The notes: generated from the letters alone by a model not told the origin. Numbered from the stretch's first letter, positions 1-7,971 are shown. The stretch: 43,453 bases of DNA from Clostridiales bacterium (GCA_018369015.1 JAGZDD010000013.1:1-43453); one strand, 5' to 3'. Program-made: numbers and translations.

Positions 1-94
1 AACGACCGAAGTGGAACGTAGACCGCTTGTCCAGCAACGACCGGAACGGAGTGTAGACCACGCGTTTAGCGCCGACCGGAGTGGAACGTAGACA
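1..94. repeat. Tandem direct repeats, about 24 bp units at 35 bp period (edge of array)
   Basis: Three related units lie at 1-24, 36-59 and 71-94, sharing the pattern CGACCG(G)A-GTGGAACGTAGAC. They are separated by unrelated 11 bp spacers. The array may continue outside the window on the left. No coding frame with a start site is seen here. The spacers are far too short for CRISPR. Confidence 0.6.
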
Positions 95-103
95 TACCAC
101 CGG

Positions 104-185
104 CAGATGGCGGAGTGCCGCAGGCACGGAGCCATCTGGCTTTCATGTGTGGTGGTGCCGCGCCCAGCGCGGCATGTGCGTTTAC
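104..185 (+). repeat. Dispersed two-hairpin repeat, copy A
   Basis: The first hairpin has arms CAGATGGC (104-111) and GCCATCTG (131-138) with an inner stem GTGCC/GGCAC. A linker TGGCTTTCAT follows. The second hairpin has arms TGCCGCGC (156-163) and GCGCGGCA (167-174), and the element ends with ATGTGCGTTTAC. The same order of parts recurs at 24012, 33703 and, inverted, at 13147. Single-hairpin versions lie at 24821 and 28891. Confidence 0.75.
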
Positions 186-191
186 ACAAAC

Positions 192-224
192 AGCGCGGGA
201 AAAATCTTTCGATTTGCCCGCGCT
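192..224 (-). terminator. Terminator-like hairpin downstream of the binding-protein gene
   Basis: Arms AGCGCGGG (192-199) and CCCGCGCT (217-224) enclose a nested stem AAATC/GATTT with a short loop. It lies about 45 bp beyond the stop of the minus-strand gene ending at 271. The T-tract on the minus side is weak (TGTTTGTG), so intrinsic termination is likely but not certain. Confidence 0.5.
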
Positions 225-270
225 CTGGACCGTTCTCACACTCGTTCAGCAGAATAAGTGTTCACTATAT

Positions 271-1926
271 TTATTTTTCATTATTCTGCTGCTGCGTCAT
301 CCATTCGTCCAACTGCTCCTGATAGCAGGAAACAATCTTATCGGCGCCTGAAGTATTCAACTTTTCTAAAAACTCATCTAAAATTTCTTCATCAGCCATA
401 CCGGTTTCAATCTGTCCGCGGTACTGTGACAAAACCCCTGTAACCGCTGCGATTTCATTAGTAATTGAAGATGTATCGCAAACAAAACCAAAGTAATCCG
501 AACGCGGCGTAGAATCTGTCAGCGCCTTACTCGTTTCTCTAAAATCAGCGCTGCTGCCTTCCCACGGCCATACAATAAATTGGTTGCCAAACTGGTAATC
601 GTTCATATGATAAGCCGGTGTTTCATTGCCTTCAATATAATGAGCTACGCCCTCAGTTACTTCATAATCCACACCCTCAATCCCCCAGGATAAAAGGTTG
701 GCAATGCGGGAATCTGTATACATCATAGATAAAAATGTGACCGCAGCTTCCGCTTCTTTTGCAGTTGAAGGAACTCCCCATGTAAATTTTAAGCAGCTTC
801 CTGTGCGGATCGGATAAGAAACCAGTTTCACACAAGTTACCGGCATTTCACACTGGGCTTCCTGGGCTGCGTCAATATTGCTTTCACCGTCCATGATGGC
901 GCTAAATACAACATTATTTTTAATCAACTGAGCGTCCTGCTCTGTTACCGAATCTTTATAAACATATCCTTTTTCATACCAGCCGCGGACACGTTCATAC
1001 ATTTTTCTGTATTCATCCGTTGCGTAAGTCAGTTGCACCTTGCCGTCGCCGCCGTTCGCAGGCACGGCTACCAGGCTTAAATTATCCCCAAGCAGGTCAA
1101 ATGATGTCATATCCGAAAAATTATTTTCACCAATACAGGCTCCTCCGGTAGTAAAAATCAGATTTCCCCGGACACCGCCCGTCGGCGCCAGATAATTCCA
1201 CTTCTCGCTCTTTGCCACAGCGTCCAGAATTTCCTCAAACTCATCCATAGATGTCATATTTTCAGCTTTTTCTAAAAGCCCGAGATCTTCAAGGACATCT
1301 GTACGCATAACAATCCATGCAAAGGAAGCTGCATCCGCATAAGTTGGAACTGCATATACACCCCCATTCACTGTCGTCGCCTGAAGCAAATCTCCTACTG
1401 TATCTAATACCGGTTGGCCATATTCCTCAAGCAATTCTGAAATATCCTGAAGCTGTCCCTGAGAACGCATTGTTGTAAAGCTGGATGAGCCCCCTGGTAA
1501 GGTAAGCATTAAATCCACCGGTTCACCGGACGACATCATTAAGCCAACCTGCTGGTCGTAAGAGCCGATCTCATAAATCTCGATATTGACATGCGTATTA
1601 ATCTCTTTTTCCGTAATCTCATTGATTTTGGCTTCAACAGCATCAACTCCTGTAGGAACCGGCCCCATAGAGTCAAAAAGCACTGTGATTTCAGCCATAT
1701 CATCCCATGTCACGTTATATTTTAAATGATCTTCATTACTTTCAGATCCTTCTGTGGTCTTCCCAGCATCTGTTGTCGTCTGCGTCTTATCCGTTTCAAA
1801 ACTATCAGACAGGCTTTGATTTGAGCCGCTGCCCTCAGCCTCCGCATTACCGCAGCCAGCAGCTAAAGACAGCATTAGTACTCCTGATATTAAACACGAC
1901 GTCCATTTTCTTCCAAACATATTCAT
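271..1926 (-). CDS. Extracellular solute-binding lipoprotein, LplA-like (orphan)
   Basis: Predicted substrate-binding protein of a CUT1-type carbohydrate ABC importer, anchored outside the membrane by a lipid. From the start chosen here the protein has 551 residues. It has a short basic N-terminus, a hydrophobic stretch, and a lipobox ending L-A-A-G-C with Cys at about residue 25. Then comes an acidic Ser/Thr-rich linker and a bacterial solute-binding fold. The C-terminus, CYQEQLDEW, is shared with the protein at 8178-9770, which is clearly a paralogue along its length. ATG at 1926 has GGAGG six bases upstream. An in-frame ATG at 1971 has an equally good GGAGG and would add 15 basic residues. 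The frame also stays open into the esterase gene, but that part is a shadow. It lies 91 bp after the esterase on the same strand, with no permease genes beside it, so it must work with permeases encoded elsewhere (inference). The substrate cannot be read from the sequence. Confidence 0.88.
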   Translation of the reverse strand: MNMFGRKWTSCLISGVLMLSLAAGCGNAEAEGSGSNQSLSDSFETDKTQTTTDAGKTTEGSESNEDHLKYNVTWDDMAEITVLFDSMGPVPTGVDAVEAKINEITEKEINTHVNIEIYEIGSYDQQVGLMMSSGEPVDLMLTLPGGSSSFTTMRSQGQLQDISELLEEYGQPVLDTVGDLLQATTVNGGVYAVPTYADAASFAWIVMRTDVLEDLGLLEKAENMTSMDEFEEILDAVAKSEKWNYLAPTGGVRGNLIFTTGGACIGENNFSDMTSFDLLGDNLSLVAVPANGGDGKVQLTYATDEYRKMYERVRGWYEKGYVYKDSVTEQDAQLIKNNVVFSAIMDGESNIDAAQEAQCEMPVTCVKLVSYPIRTGSCLKFTWGVPSTAKEAEAAVTFLSMMYTDSRIANLLSWGIEGVDYEVTEGVAHYIEGNETPAYHMNDYQFGNQFIVWPWEGSSADFRETSKALTDSTPRSDYFGFVCDTSSITNEIAAVTGVLSQYRGQIETGMADEEILDEFLEKLNTSGADKIVSCYQEQLDEWMTQQQNNEK

Positions 1927-2017
1927 TTTTAACCTCCGTCCTTTCTTACGCCGTTCCCCCGTAACAGCCATTACGCTCCTCCGGCACTTATGATTTTTCT
2001 GTGTCGCCATTCTATGA

Positions 2018-2809
2018 CTACTGGCCGAGCCACTCAATTCCCCTCTTAATATTCCTGTTCCAGAAATCCCATTCATGGGCGCCCTCATCCTCGTAATAGG
2101 TAAGGCTAGCGCCATGCTCTTCTAAAAATTTTTTATAATCCCTGTTCGTCTTAAGCAGGCCGTCGTCCTTCCCGATAGACATAAATATATCCACCGGTTC
2201 TCTAGCTTCCAAAAAGAGCTGCCTCGGATCCATATCGCTGCCGGGAAGCTTTGACACATCCCCGCCAAAAATCCGGTCATAGTGGCTGCGCTTCTGGAAA
2301 TGCAGCGCCGCGTCCTCGCTGGAATTAACAGCATCATCCATAATCAGCGCGCTGGACAGGGCGATAATTTTGCTGAAGGTTTCATTATACTTTAAACCGT
2401 TGCGAAGCGCCCCGTAGCCGCCCATGGAAAGCCCGCCGATGTATGTATCCTCCCGTTTCTCAGATAACGGATAGAGTGCCCGGGTCATTTCTATCAGCTC
2501 TTCCCCGATAAACCTTCCCCACTGCTCACTGGAATTATTATCGACATAAAAGTTATTATGGCCATCCGGCATAATGACCGCCAAATGATGCTCATTGGCA
2601 TATTGTACAATCTGAGTGCCATAAAGCCAATCCCTGTCATCCCCCGTAATCCCGTGAAGCAAATACAATGTCCGCATTGGGCTTTCTAACTCAAAGGGAT
2701 GAGGATTGGGATTCATGTAATGCCCGAAATTTTCAAAGGGCAGGATTGCCGTAAATGTAACAAATCGTCCCAGCGCCGGCGACTGATAACGGGTTGTTGT
2801 TATTGCCAA
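2018..2809 (-). CDS. Alpha/beta-hydrolase esterase (PF00756-type, acetyl/feruloyl esterase-like)
   Basis: A 263-residue cytoplasmic serine hydrolase of the putative esterase family, which includes S-formylglutathione hydrolase, acetyl-xylan esterase and feruloyl esterase relatives. Visible features are the oxyanion-region motif LLHGITGDDRDW (about 50-61), the nucleophile elbow G-L-S-M-G-G with Ser128, an acidic residue at D215/D216 in IGKDDGLL, and the catalytic His245 in GAHEWDFW. No signal peptide is seen. The start is TTG at 2809, preceded by AGGAGG with seven bases between; no ATG gives a full N-terminus. It is the first gene of a two-gene unit with the binding protein at 271-1926, suggesting deacylation of an imported sugar (inference). 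The exact ester substrate is unknown. Confidence 0.85.
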   Translation of the reverse strand: MAITTTRYQSPALGRFVTFTAILPFENFGHYMNPNPHPFELESPMRTLYLLHGITGDDRDWLYGTQIVQYANEHHLAVIMPDGHNNFYVDNNSSEQWGRFIGEELIEMTRALYPLSEKREDTYIGGLSMGGYGALRNGLKYNETFSKIIALSSALIMDDAVNSSEDAALHFQKRSHYDRIFGGDVSKLPGSDMDPRQLFLEAREPVDIFMSIGKDDGLLKTNRDYKKFLEEHGASLTYYEDEGAHEWDFWNRNIKRGIEWLGQ

Positions 2810-3165
2810 AAAACCGCCTCCTTATAGAAATTCATAATCACAGTTCTTTTGCTAAACTGCGCTATTAAAACCTGTTGTCCTGTGAATAGTAACGCTTTAC
2901 TTCTGACAGAAATTATAAATCTATGACGAATCCGGAAATATACTTTTCTTATTCAAAAATTTTATAATATTTATACGCCCGGGGAGCTTTGGCAATTTTG
3001 TATAAGACAAATCAGAAGCCTCCCATATCTTACAAGCGTCTGGAAACAACTCGGAAACAGCTTCGATAAAATTACGAAACAAACAGATTTTAAAATAAAT
3101 TATATGCAAAAAACAATTTAAAACCCATTTCGCATTAATATAAAATATTTTAGGAGGGATTCTCT
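2810..3165. other. Divergent intergenic region, esterase / asnB
   Basis: A 356 bp AT-rich region between divergent genes. At 2878-2893 there is TCCTGTGAATAGTAAC, which resembles one arm of the GTAAC/GTTAC palindrome family described at 7940 and 11436. AAGGAG-type sites precede both genes. I looked for a T-box (AGGGTGGNACCGCG-like antiterminator) ahead of asnB and saw none. No convincing -35/-10 pair could be assigned. Confidence 0.4.
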
Positions 3166-5004
3166 TTGTGTGGATTTATCGGCTTTACAAATAACAGCCT
3201 GCATGATAATTTAGAACAGATTGTCGATGAGATGACCAATGCCATCAGGCACCGCAGCCCGGACAGCGGCGGAAAATATATCGATCCATTAATATCTATG
3301 GGATTTCGTCGGCTGAAAATCATTGATCTGTCCAGCCAGGGCGACCAGCCCATGTTAAATAATGACGGAAGCTGCGTCCTTGTATTTAATGGTGAAATTT
3401 ATAACTACCAGGAGCTTCGGGAAACACTGATCGCCCGCGGCCATAGATTTAAGAGCGAAACCGACAGTGAGGTTGTTCTGCACGGCTATGAAGAATATGG
3501 CACAGCGATTCTTAGAAAGCTTCGGGGAATGTTTTCTCTGGCTATTTGGGATTCCAATAATCACTCAATTTTTATGGCAAGGGATTTCTTTGGGATTAAG
3601 CCGCTGTATTACACACAGCATACACAGGATCATTCTCTCGTTTTTAGCTCTGAGATTAAGGCAATTTTAAAGCACCCGCTTTATATCAAAGAATTTAATG
3701 AAAATGCTCTGAGGCCGTATTTATCCTTCCAGTATTCTGCACTGGATGAAACCTTTTTTAAAGGCGTATACAAGCTTCCCCCGGCCCATTATATGCTGTA
3801 CAAAAACGGAAAAATGACAATCCGGCCGTACTGGGAGGCTCGTTTTAACCAAACTGACAGGTTCCTGAAATATTATACAAATATTATCAGCGAAATGTTA
3901 GAAGCGTCCGTAAACTGCCATAAGATCAGTGATGTTAATGTCGGTTCGTTTCTTTCTGGCGGAATCGATTCAAGTTATATCACCTCACTGCTTTTGCCAA
4001 ATGAGTCCTTTTCCGTCGGCTTTAGCCGCGGTGATTTCAACGAAACCGCCGAGGCCGCCCAGCTTTCAGATATGCTTGGAATAGAAAATCACAGTAAAAT
4101 CATTTCGCCCGAGGAATGTTTTTCAATAATGCCAAAAATTCAGTACTACATGGACGAGCCCGCGGCAAATCCATCCTGCGTACCGCTCTATTTCCTGTGC
4201 CAGCTTGCCTCTGAGCATGTCACTGTCGTTTTATCAGGAGAAGGCGCTGACGAGATTTTTGGCGGTTATTTATGGTACCTGACTTCCCGCAAAATGCGTG
4301 CCTATAAAAAGCTTCCGTTTTTTATAAGGCGGCGCATACACAATACCGTAAAAAGCCTGCCCCAAAACCGTATCACCGATTTTTTGTACCGCGGCGGGCA
4401 AAAGGTTGAAGAACGCTTCATCGGCCAGGCCTACATTTTCCAGGAAAAAGAGGCCTTCGATATTCTCAATGAAAAATACCGCCGCGGCCCCACGCCTTCG
4501 CAGGTCACGCAGCGGTTTTATGACAAGGTCCAGGGCCAGGATGATTTAACGAAAATGCAGTTTCTTGATATAAACCTCTGGCTTCCCGGCGATATTTTAT
4601 TAAAAGCCGATAAAATGAGTATGGCCCACTCTATTGAGCTGCGCGTACCATTTCTCGACAAACAGGTTATGAAAATAGCAGAAAAAATACCTTCCAGGTA
4701 TCGTGTCCGCAATATGAATACTAAATACGCGCTTCGTGCCGCCGCAAAAACGAAGCTCCCCAAGGCCTGGTCTAACCGGCCCAAGGTTGGCTTTCCTGTT
4801 CCAATACGCTATTGGTTCAGAGAAGAGCGTTATTATCAAATGATCTGCGGCCTGTTCACAGGTGATGAAGCAAGACAGTTTTTCAACACTAAAGCACTTC
4901 TGAAGCTAGCCAGGGATCATTATGAAAGCAAAGCAGACAATGGACGGAAGCTTTGGACGATTTACACCTTCCTTGTATGGTACCGCCAGTTTTTTAGTAT
5001 ATAG
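3166..5004 (+). CDS. asnB: Asparagine synthase (glutamine-hydrolysing)
   Basis: Converts aspartate to asparagine using ATP and glutamine-derived ammonia in the cytoplasm. The 612-residue length fits the long AsnB/AsnO class. The N-terminal class II glutaminase domain starts M-C-G-F-I-G-F, so Cys2 becomes the N-terminal nucleophile after Met removal; FNGEIYN lies at about 74-80. The synthetase domain has the PP-loop SGGIDSS (264-270), MDEPAANPS (about 329) and SGEGADEIFGGY (357-368). The start is TTG at 3166 with AGGAGG eight bases upstream, and no other start preserves Cys2. It stands alone between a divergent esterase and a convergent MerR gene. Close relatives act on other substrates (lasso peptide or cell-wall amidation), but nothing here suggests that. 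Confidence 0.93.
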   Translation: MCGFIGFTNNSLHDNLEQIVDEMTNAIRHRSPDSGGKYIDPLISMGFRRLKIIDLSSQGDQPMLNNDGSCVLVFNGEIYNYQELRETLIARGHRFKSETDSEVVLHGYEEYGTAILRKLRGMFSLAIWDSNNHSIFMARDFFGIKPLYYTQHTQDHSLVFSSEIKAILKHPLYIKEFNENALRPYLSFQYSALDETFFKGVYKLPPAHYMLYKNGKMTIRPYWEARFNQTDRFLKYYTNIISEMLEASVNCHKISDVNVGSFLSGGIDSSYITSLLLPNESFSVGFSRGDFNETAEAAQLSDMLGIENHSKIISPEECFSIMPKIQYYMDEPAANPSCVPLYFLCQLASEHVTVVLSGEGADEIFGGYLWYLTSRKMRAYKKLPFFIRRRIHNTVKSLPQNRITDFLYRGGQKVEERFIGQAYIFQEKEAFDILNEKYRRGPTPSQVTQRFYDKVQGQDDLTKMQFLDINLWLPGDILLKADKMSMAHSIELRVPFLDKQVMKIAEKIPSRYRVRNMNTKYALRAAAKTKLPKAWSNRPKVGFPVPIRYWFREERYYQMICGLFTGDEARQFFNTKALLKLARDHYESKADNGRKLWTIYTFLVWYRQFFSI

Positions 5005-5058
5005 GAAGCGCGTTGCCTATACCCCCCCCCAATGGACATGCAGGAACGTCATAGCTCA

Positions 5059-5913
5059 TTAATCAAAACGCCTTGTTCTAAAAGCCCATGCAAGCAGCCC
5101 AAAAAATATCAGGCCGTCAATAACCAGCAAAATAACCACATTTGTTACAGCTCCAAAAACAAAAAGTATTGTAAACAGTTCCACAGACCAAAGCACGAAG
5201 CATAAAAAATTAGCGATATAATTTGCCGCCGCATCACAGCTAAAATCCGGCATATGCAGCCAAAGCCAGCGCCATATAAATGGCCTAAGCCCTGCGCGGA
5301 TAAGCACACATGCCAATGGATAGGCAAAAATAAATACTTTATCCACAGATGAAGCTACGGCACCGTCGCTCCACTGGATTGGCAGCCGGCCCGGAATAAG
5401 CACATAACCGGCAGCGGCCGTCACCAGGCACAATAGTGTGAGTATTCCCCACAAAATCCAGCTCCCCCATAAATAGATAAAGCTCGCGCGGTCCTTTTTC
5501 AATGCAGGCCTGTTATCTTCCCAGTAGTCCTTAACGCTTCCCACATACTTATCCGGCTCAAGATTTTGAAAGGTCAGGGCCTCGTCCTTAAGCATATGGC
5601 TGCATAGCTGTTTTGCCTGCTCTAATTCTAAAAGCTCTTTTTCTAATTTTTTATTTTGGAGCTTTAACACATGGTTTAAAGTGGCTTCGCCGCGAATCAT
5701 TTTCTGGATGGCCTCCACAGGCACTCCCAGCGTCCTTAAATAAGCAATTTTTTTGATTTGCCGGACATCCTCCTCAGAATAAATGCGATAGCCATTTTTT
5801 TCATTTCTTTTCGGTTCAATCAGCTTTTCCTTCTCATAGAACCGGATATTTGACCGGGCAAGCCCGGTCATCTCCTCCATCTCCTTGATGGTCATAAACC
5901 TCATTCCTTTCAT
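5059..5913 (-). CDS. MerR-family regulator with C-terminal membrane domain
   Basis: A 284-residue protein. The N-terminal MerR winged helix (about 7-75) carries TGLARSNIRFYEKEKLIEP and GYRIYSEEDV, followed by a coiled-coil segment rich in Leu/Glu/Lys (about 80-110). Typical MerR proteins end soon after this. Here about 140 more residues follow with four or so hydrophobic helices. A segment PGRLPIQWSDGAV recalls the first-helix region of DUF1648-type membrane proteins. The C-terminus is basic. It is therefore probably a membrane-tethered regulator. The start is ATG at 5913, or ATG at 5895 (M-T-I-K-E-M), which also has a usable AGGA/GAGG; both give the full HTH. The inducer and targets are unknown. 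It is monocistronic and convergent with asnB. Confidence 0.85.
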   Translation of the reverse strand: MKGMRFMTIKEMEEMTGLARSNIRFYEKEKLIEPKRNEKNGYRIYSEEDVRQIKKIAYLRTLGVPVEAIQKMIRGEATLNHVLKLQNKKLEKELLELEQAKQLCSHMLKDEALTFQNLEPDKYVGSVKDYWEDNRPALKKDRASFIYLWGSWILWGILTLLCLVTAAAGYVLIPGRLPIQWSDGAVASSVDKVFIFAYPLACVLIRAGLRPFIWRWLWLHMPDFSCDAAANYIANFLCFVLWSVELFTILFVFGAVTNVVILLVIDGLIFFGLLAWAFRTRRFD

Positions 5914-5971
5914 TTTCTATGCCTCATCTTCTACAACATAAAAAATCTAAAATGGTATAAAACGATAACTT

Positions 5972-6027
5972 GTAACCCGTTCAGGTGCCTGTCTTTGCCC
6001 CGTTTTACCCGCCGTGTGAACAGTTAC
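5972..6027. repeat. GTAAC...GTTAC imperfect palindrome, long-loop copy
   Basis: Left arm GTAACCCGTTCA (5972-5983) and right arm TGTGAACAGTTAC (6015-6027) are imperfectly complementary, with a 31 bp middle part. It resembles the elements at 7895, 7940 and 11436. It sits in the gap between the MerR gene and the rpsR terminator. The rest of 5914-6182 shows nothing further that can be assigned. Confidence 0.55.
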
Positions 6028-6183
6028 GCTAACTTATTATAAAGTGTGAATAAGGTTTACAGTCAAGAAAAATCTCACTTATGTACCAGTAAACAGCCCC
6101 GCTGCGATACAACAGCCAACTCACAGCAAAGCTAGTCTTTGCTTCGCTCCGTCGGTAGCAAACATATGCAGGGCTTACCGCAC

Positions 6184-6219
6184 AAAAAAACCGCAGCCCT
6201 TAAAACATAAAGGCTGCGG
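6184..6219 (-). terminator. Rho-independent terminator of the rpsF-ssb-rpsR operon
   Basis: Arms CCGCAGCC (6191-6198) and GGCTGCGG (6212-6219) form an 8 bp GC-rich stem. On the minus strand it is followed by a run of seven T (6184-6190). It begins 10 bp beyond the rpsR stop codon, the classic position and form. Confidence 0.9.
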
Positions 6220-6229
6220 CTCATTTTAA

Positions 6230-6490
6230 TCAGTCCTGAACATATGGCATTAAAGCGATATGTCTTGCTCTCTTGATAGCTACAGTAAGAGCTCTCTGAT
6301 GCTTTGCACAGTTGCCTGTGATTCTTCTAGGAAGAATCTTGCCTCTTTCAGATACATATCTCTTTAACTTGTTTACATCTTTGTAATCAATAACTGCATT
6401 CTTATCTGCACAGTATACACATACTTTTTTTCTTCTGCGTCCGCCGCGTCTTTTCATAGGAGCGTCGCTTCTCTCTTTATTGTATGGCAT
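6230..6490 (-). CDS. rpsR: 30S ribosomal protein S18
   Basis: An 86-residue small-subunit protein that pairs with S6 on the 16S rRNA platform. After a short basic Arg/Gly/Lys tract it shows the S18 features CVYCADKNAVIDYKD, LKRYVSERGKILPRRITG and NCAKHQRALTVAIKRARHIALMPY. The Cys-x-x-Cys pair at the start is the zinc-type (C+) form. The start is ATG at 6490 with AAGGAGG eight bases upstream; a longer frame beginning with TTG at 6508 would place the ribosome site inside the gene. Last gene of the DUF951 - rpsF - ssb - rpsR block. Confidence 0.97.
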   Translation of the reverse strand: MPYNKERSDAPMKRRGGRRRKKVCVYCADKNAVIDYKDVNKLKRYVSERGKILPRRITGNCAKHQRALTVAIKRARHIALMPYVQD

Positions 6491-6522
6491 AACACTAACC
6501 TCCTTCAATCAATTTTAAATCA

Positions 6523-6978
6523 TTAACTAAATGGTAATTCCTCGTCAATTCCTTCCGGAATATTCATAAAACCATCGCCAATGGCTGCACTCGGTGCCGG
6601 CTTTTCCGGAGCCTGGTAACTGCTTCCGCCGCCAAAGCCGCTGTTCTGACTGGCTGCCGCTTTGCTTTCAGCAAATTCCTGCTCATCAACAACAACGTCG
6701 GTCGTATAAACCTTAACGCCATCCTTGTTCACATAGCTGCCTGTCTGGATCCTTCCCACAATTGCAATCTTTGTTCCTTGTCTGAAATACTTCTCAGCAA
6801 ATTCAGCGCTGCGTCCAAAGGCTACACATCCGATAAAATCGGCGTTATTTTCACCGTCGCGCCGGTATGAACGGTCAACGGCCAATGTGTATCTTGCGAC
6901 TGCGGTTGCTTTTTCACCTTGTGAATACCTAACTTCTGGATCTCTTGTTAATCGTCCCATTAAAATGACTTTATTCAT
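6523..6978 (-). CDS. ssb: Single-stranded DNA-binding protein
   Basis: A 151-residue SSB that coats single-stranded DNA and recruits repair and replication partners. The OB-fold occupies about 1-105, beginning MNKVILMGRLTRDPEVRYS, with the typical KGTKIAIVG-like segment (here QGTKIAIVGRIQTGSY). A flexible Gly/Ser/Pro/Ala-rich linker follows. The acidic tip ends G-I-D-E-E-L-P-F-S, close to the usual D-D-x-L-P-F with one extra Ser. ATG at 6978 has a GGAGAGGAAGG region upstream. It lies between rpsF and rpsR, as in most Firmicutes. Confidence 0.97.
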   Translation of the reverse strand: MNKVILMGRLTRDPEVRYSQGEKATAVARYTLAVDRSYRRDGENNADFIGCVAFGRSAEFAEKYFRQGTKIAIVGRIQTGSYVNKDGVKVYTTDVVVDEQEFAESKAAASQNSGFGGGSSYQAPEKPAPSAAIGDGFMNIPEGIDEELPFS

Positions 6979-6999
6979 GCCTGGACCTTCCTCTCCTGA

Positions 7000-7287
7000 T
7001 TAAGCGTCCTGTCTAACGCATAAATAACGAATAACATTTTCCATAATACGTACGCGATGTTCGATTTCATTCGGGCAATTAGAATCAGATTCAAAAGTGA
7101 TGAAGTAGTAGAAACCTTCTTTCATTTTCTGAATTTCGTAAGCAAGTCTTCTCTTACCCCATTCATCAACGTTAACTACTGTACCGCCGAAACGAGTAAT
7201 GTACTCTTTGATCTTTTCGATTGTAGCTGTTCTAACGTCATCTTCTACTTTTGCACTAACTACTACAGTTAATTCGTACTTATTCAT
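7000..7287 (-). CDS. rpsF: 30S ribosomal protein S6
   Basis: A 95-residue small-subunit protein, partner of S18. It begins MNKYELTVVVSAKVEDD and contains the conserved GKRRLAYEIQKMKEGFYYFITF block. The ATG at 7287 is preceded by AGAAGGAGGTG with good spacing. It is first of the three core genes; a stem-loop in the leader (7317-7335) may be an S6:S18 autoregulatory site. Confidence 0.97.
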   Translation of the reverse strand: MNKYELTVVVSAKVEDDVRTATIEKIKEYITRFGGTVVNVDEWGKRRLAYEIQKMKEGFYYFITFESDSNCPNEIEHRVRIMENVIRYLCVRQDA

Positions 7288-7316
7288 GCTAAGCGCACCT
7301 CCTTCTGGTCTTTAGG

Positions 7317-7335
7317 CCCTCCGATCGGCGGAGAG
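7317..7335 (-). promoter_or_regulatory. Possible S6:S18 leader hairpin of rpsF
   Basis: On the minus strand the leader 30-48 bases before the rpsF start codon reads CTCTCCG-CCGAT-CGGAGGG. This gives a seven-pair stem (one G-T) whose loop carries CCG. Known rpsF leaders bind the S6:S18 complex through a conserved CCG element near a stem, so this is a candidate by position and motif only. Confidence 0.35.
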
Positions 7336-7602
7336 CAAGGATTTATTCTCGCACGGGATATATCGGCCTTTTATGCCAAATATCCCACAATTCATAAGAA
7401 TACCATGCTTTTCCCACAAAAGCAAGCCTTTTCTTGCAAAAAATGTTTTCGTTCTGCGTCCGAAGGACATAGTTTTACTGTTGCCTATCAATTTCTGTAT
7501 CTGCGGATTAGTGTCGCGGCATATCCGTTTTTGCCCCTTTGCTTTGCGCGGGTTCTTGTTTCTATCCACCACAAAGCCTCCTATTACGATACATCTGCAA
7601 AC
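7336..7602. other. Intergenic region between DUF951 gene and rpsF
   Basis: It holds a weak hairpin followed by T-rich sequence on the minus strand (GCAAG...CTTGC, about 7424-7440), possibly a partial terminator after the DUF951 gene. An 86-codon frame starting GTG at 7572 on the minus strand has GGAGG four bases upstream. It encodes a very basic peptide I do not recognise, and I do not treat it as a gene. No other feature was found. Confidence 0.3.
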
Positions 7603-7797
7603 TCAGATCCCCCGGCAGGACGCCGGGGTAATCTGGCGGATATTTTTTTCCACTTGTTTTCTTGGTATCATAATCTGATGTCCACAGCCCATACATTTCA
7701 GCCTGAAATCTGCGCCGATCCTCAAAACCTCCCATTCAAAGCTGCCGCAGGGATGCTTCTTTTTTAACTTTACAACGTCGCCTACCTGAATATCCAT
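7603..7797 (-). CDS. DUF951 family small protein
   Basis: A 64-residue cytoplasmic protein of unknown function. It matches the DUF951 pattern: MDIQVGDVVKLKKKHPCGSFEWEVLRIG, then RLKCMGCGHQIMIPR and a basic C-terminus. The H-P-C-G and C-x-x-C motifs suggest a bound metal (inference). This family is commonly found just upstream of rpsF or near mscS in Firmicutes, which supports the call. A strong promoter lies 40 bp upstream (7837-7865). Confidence 0.9.
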   Translation of the reverse strand: MDIQVGDVVKLKKKHPCGSFEWEVLRIGADFRLKCMGCGHQIMIPRKQVEKNIRQITPASCRGI

Positions 7798-7836
7798 CCG
7801 ACTATCCCAGTTCCTTTCATTCTTCCTTTTTAGGGT

Positions 7837-7865
7837 AGTATACCATTAATCTTATGTTTTTGCAA
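7837..7865 (-). promoter_or_regulatory. Sigma-A type promoter of the DUF951-rpsF-ssb-rpsR block
   Basis: On the minus strand, TTGCAA (7865-7860) and TATACT (7842-7837) are separated by exactly 17 bp. Transcription should start near 7830, about 33 bases before the DUF951 start codon. Confidence 0.75.
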
Positions 7866-7894
7866 AGTATTCGCGGGGAATTGGGAAAAGAAAT

Positions 7895-7923
7895 GTAACA
7901 GTTCAGCATGGCTGAACGTTTAC
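7895..7923. repeat. GTAAC...GTTAC palindrome family, copy 1 of a pair
   Basis: Arms GTAACAGTTCAGC (7895-7907) and GCTGAACGTTTAC (7911-7923) around a 3 bp centre form a strong hairpin with one imperfect step. Intergenic, upstream of the DUF951 promoter and downstream of the binding protein at 8178. Confidence 0.65.
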
Positions 7924-7939
7924 AAAGAAATGCAGTAAT

Positions 7940-7971
7940 CTGTAACCGTCCAGGGATCTGAACAGTTACAG
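7940..7971. repeat. GTAAC...GTTAC palindrome family, copy 2 of a pair
   Basis: Outer arms CTGTAAC (7940-7946) and GTTACAG (7965-7971) are perfect complements. The inner parts CGTCCAG and CTGAACA are partly complementary. It lies 16 bp from the previous copy. The rest of 7866-8177 shows no gene. Confidence 0.65.

Noticed and set aside
1..94. CRISPR-like spaced repeats
   Set aside because: Spacers are only 11 bp and repeats imperfect; no cas genes are present in the window.
2810..3165. T-box riboswitch ahead of asnB
   Set aside because: No AGGGTGGNACCGCG-like antiterminator and no terminator pair was found.
4998..5020. Terminator after asnB (TATAGG...CCTATA)
   Set aside because: The stem is short and followed by C rather than T residues.
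5022..5030. Run of nine C after asnB as a possible phase-variation tract
   Set aside because: It is outside any gene and not between promoter hexamers; no target for switching is visible.
7312..7572. 86-codon minus-strand frame starting GTG with GGAGG close by
   Set aside because: The spacing is short, the product is an unrecognised highly basic peptide, and it covers the probable rpsF leader. Not accepted without conservation.
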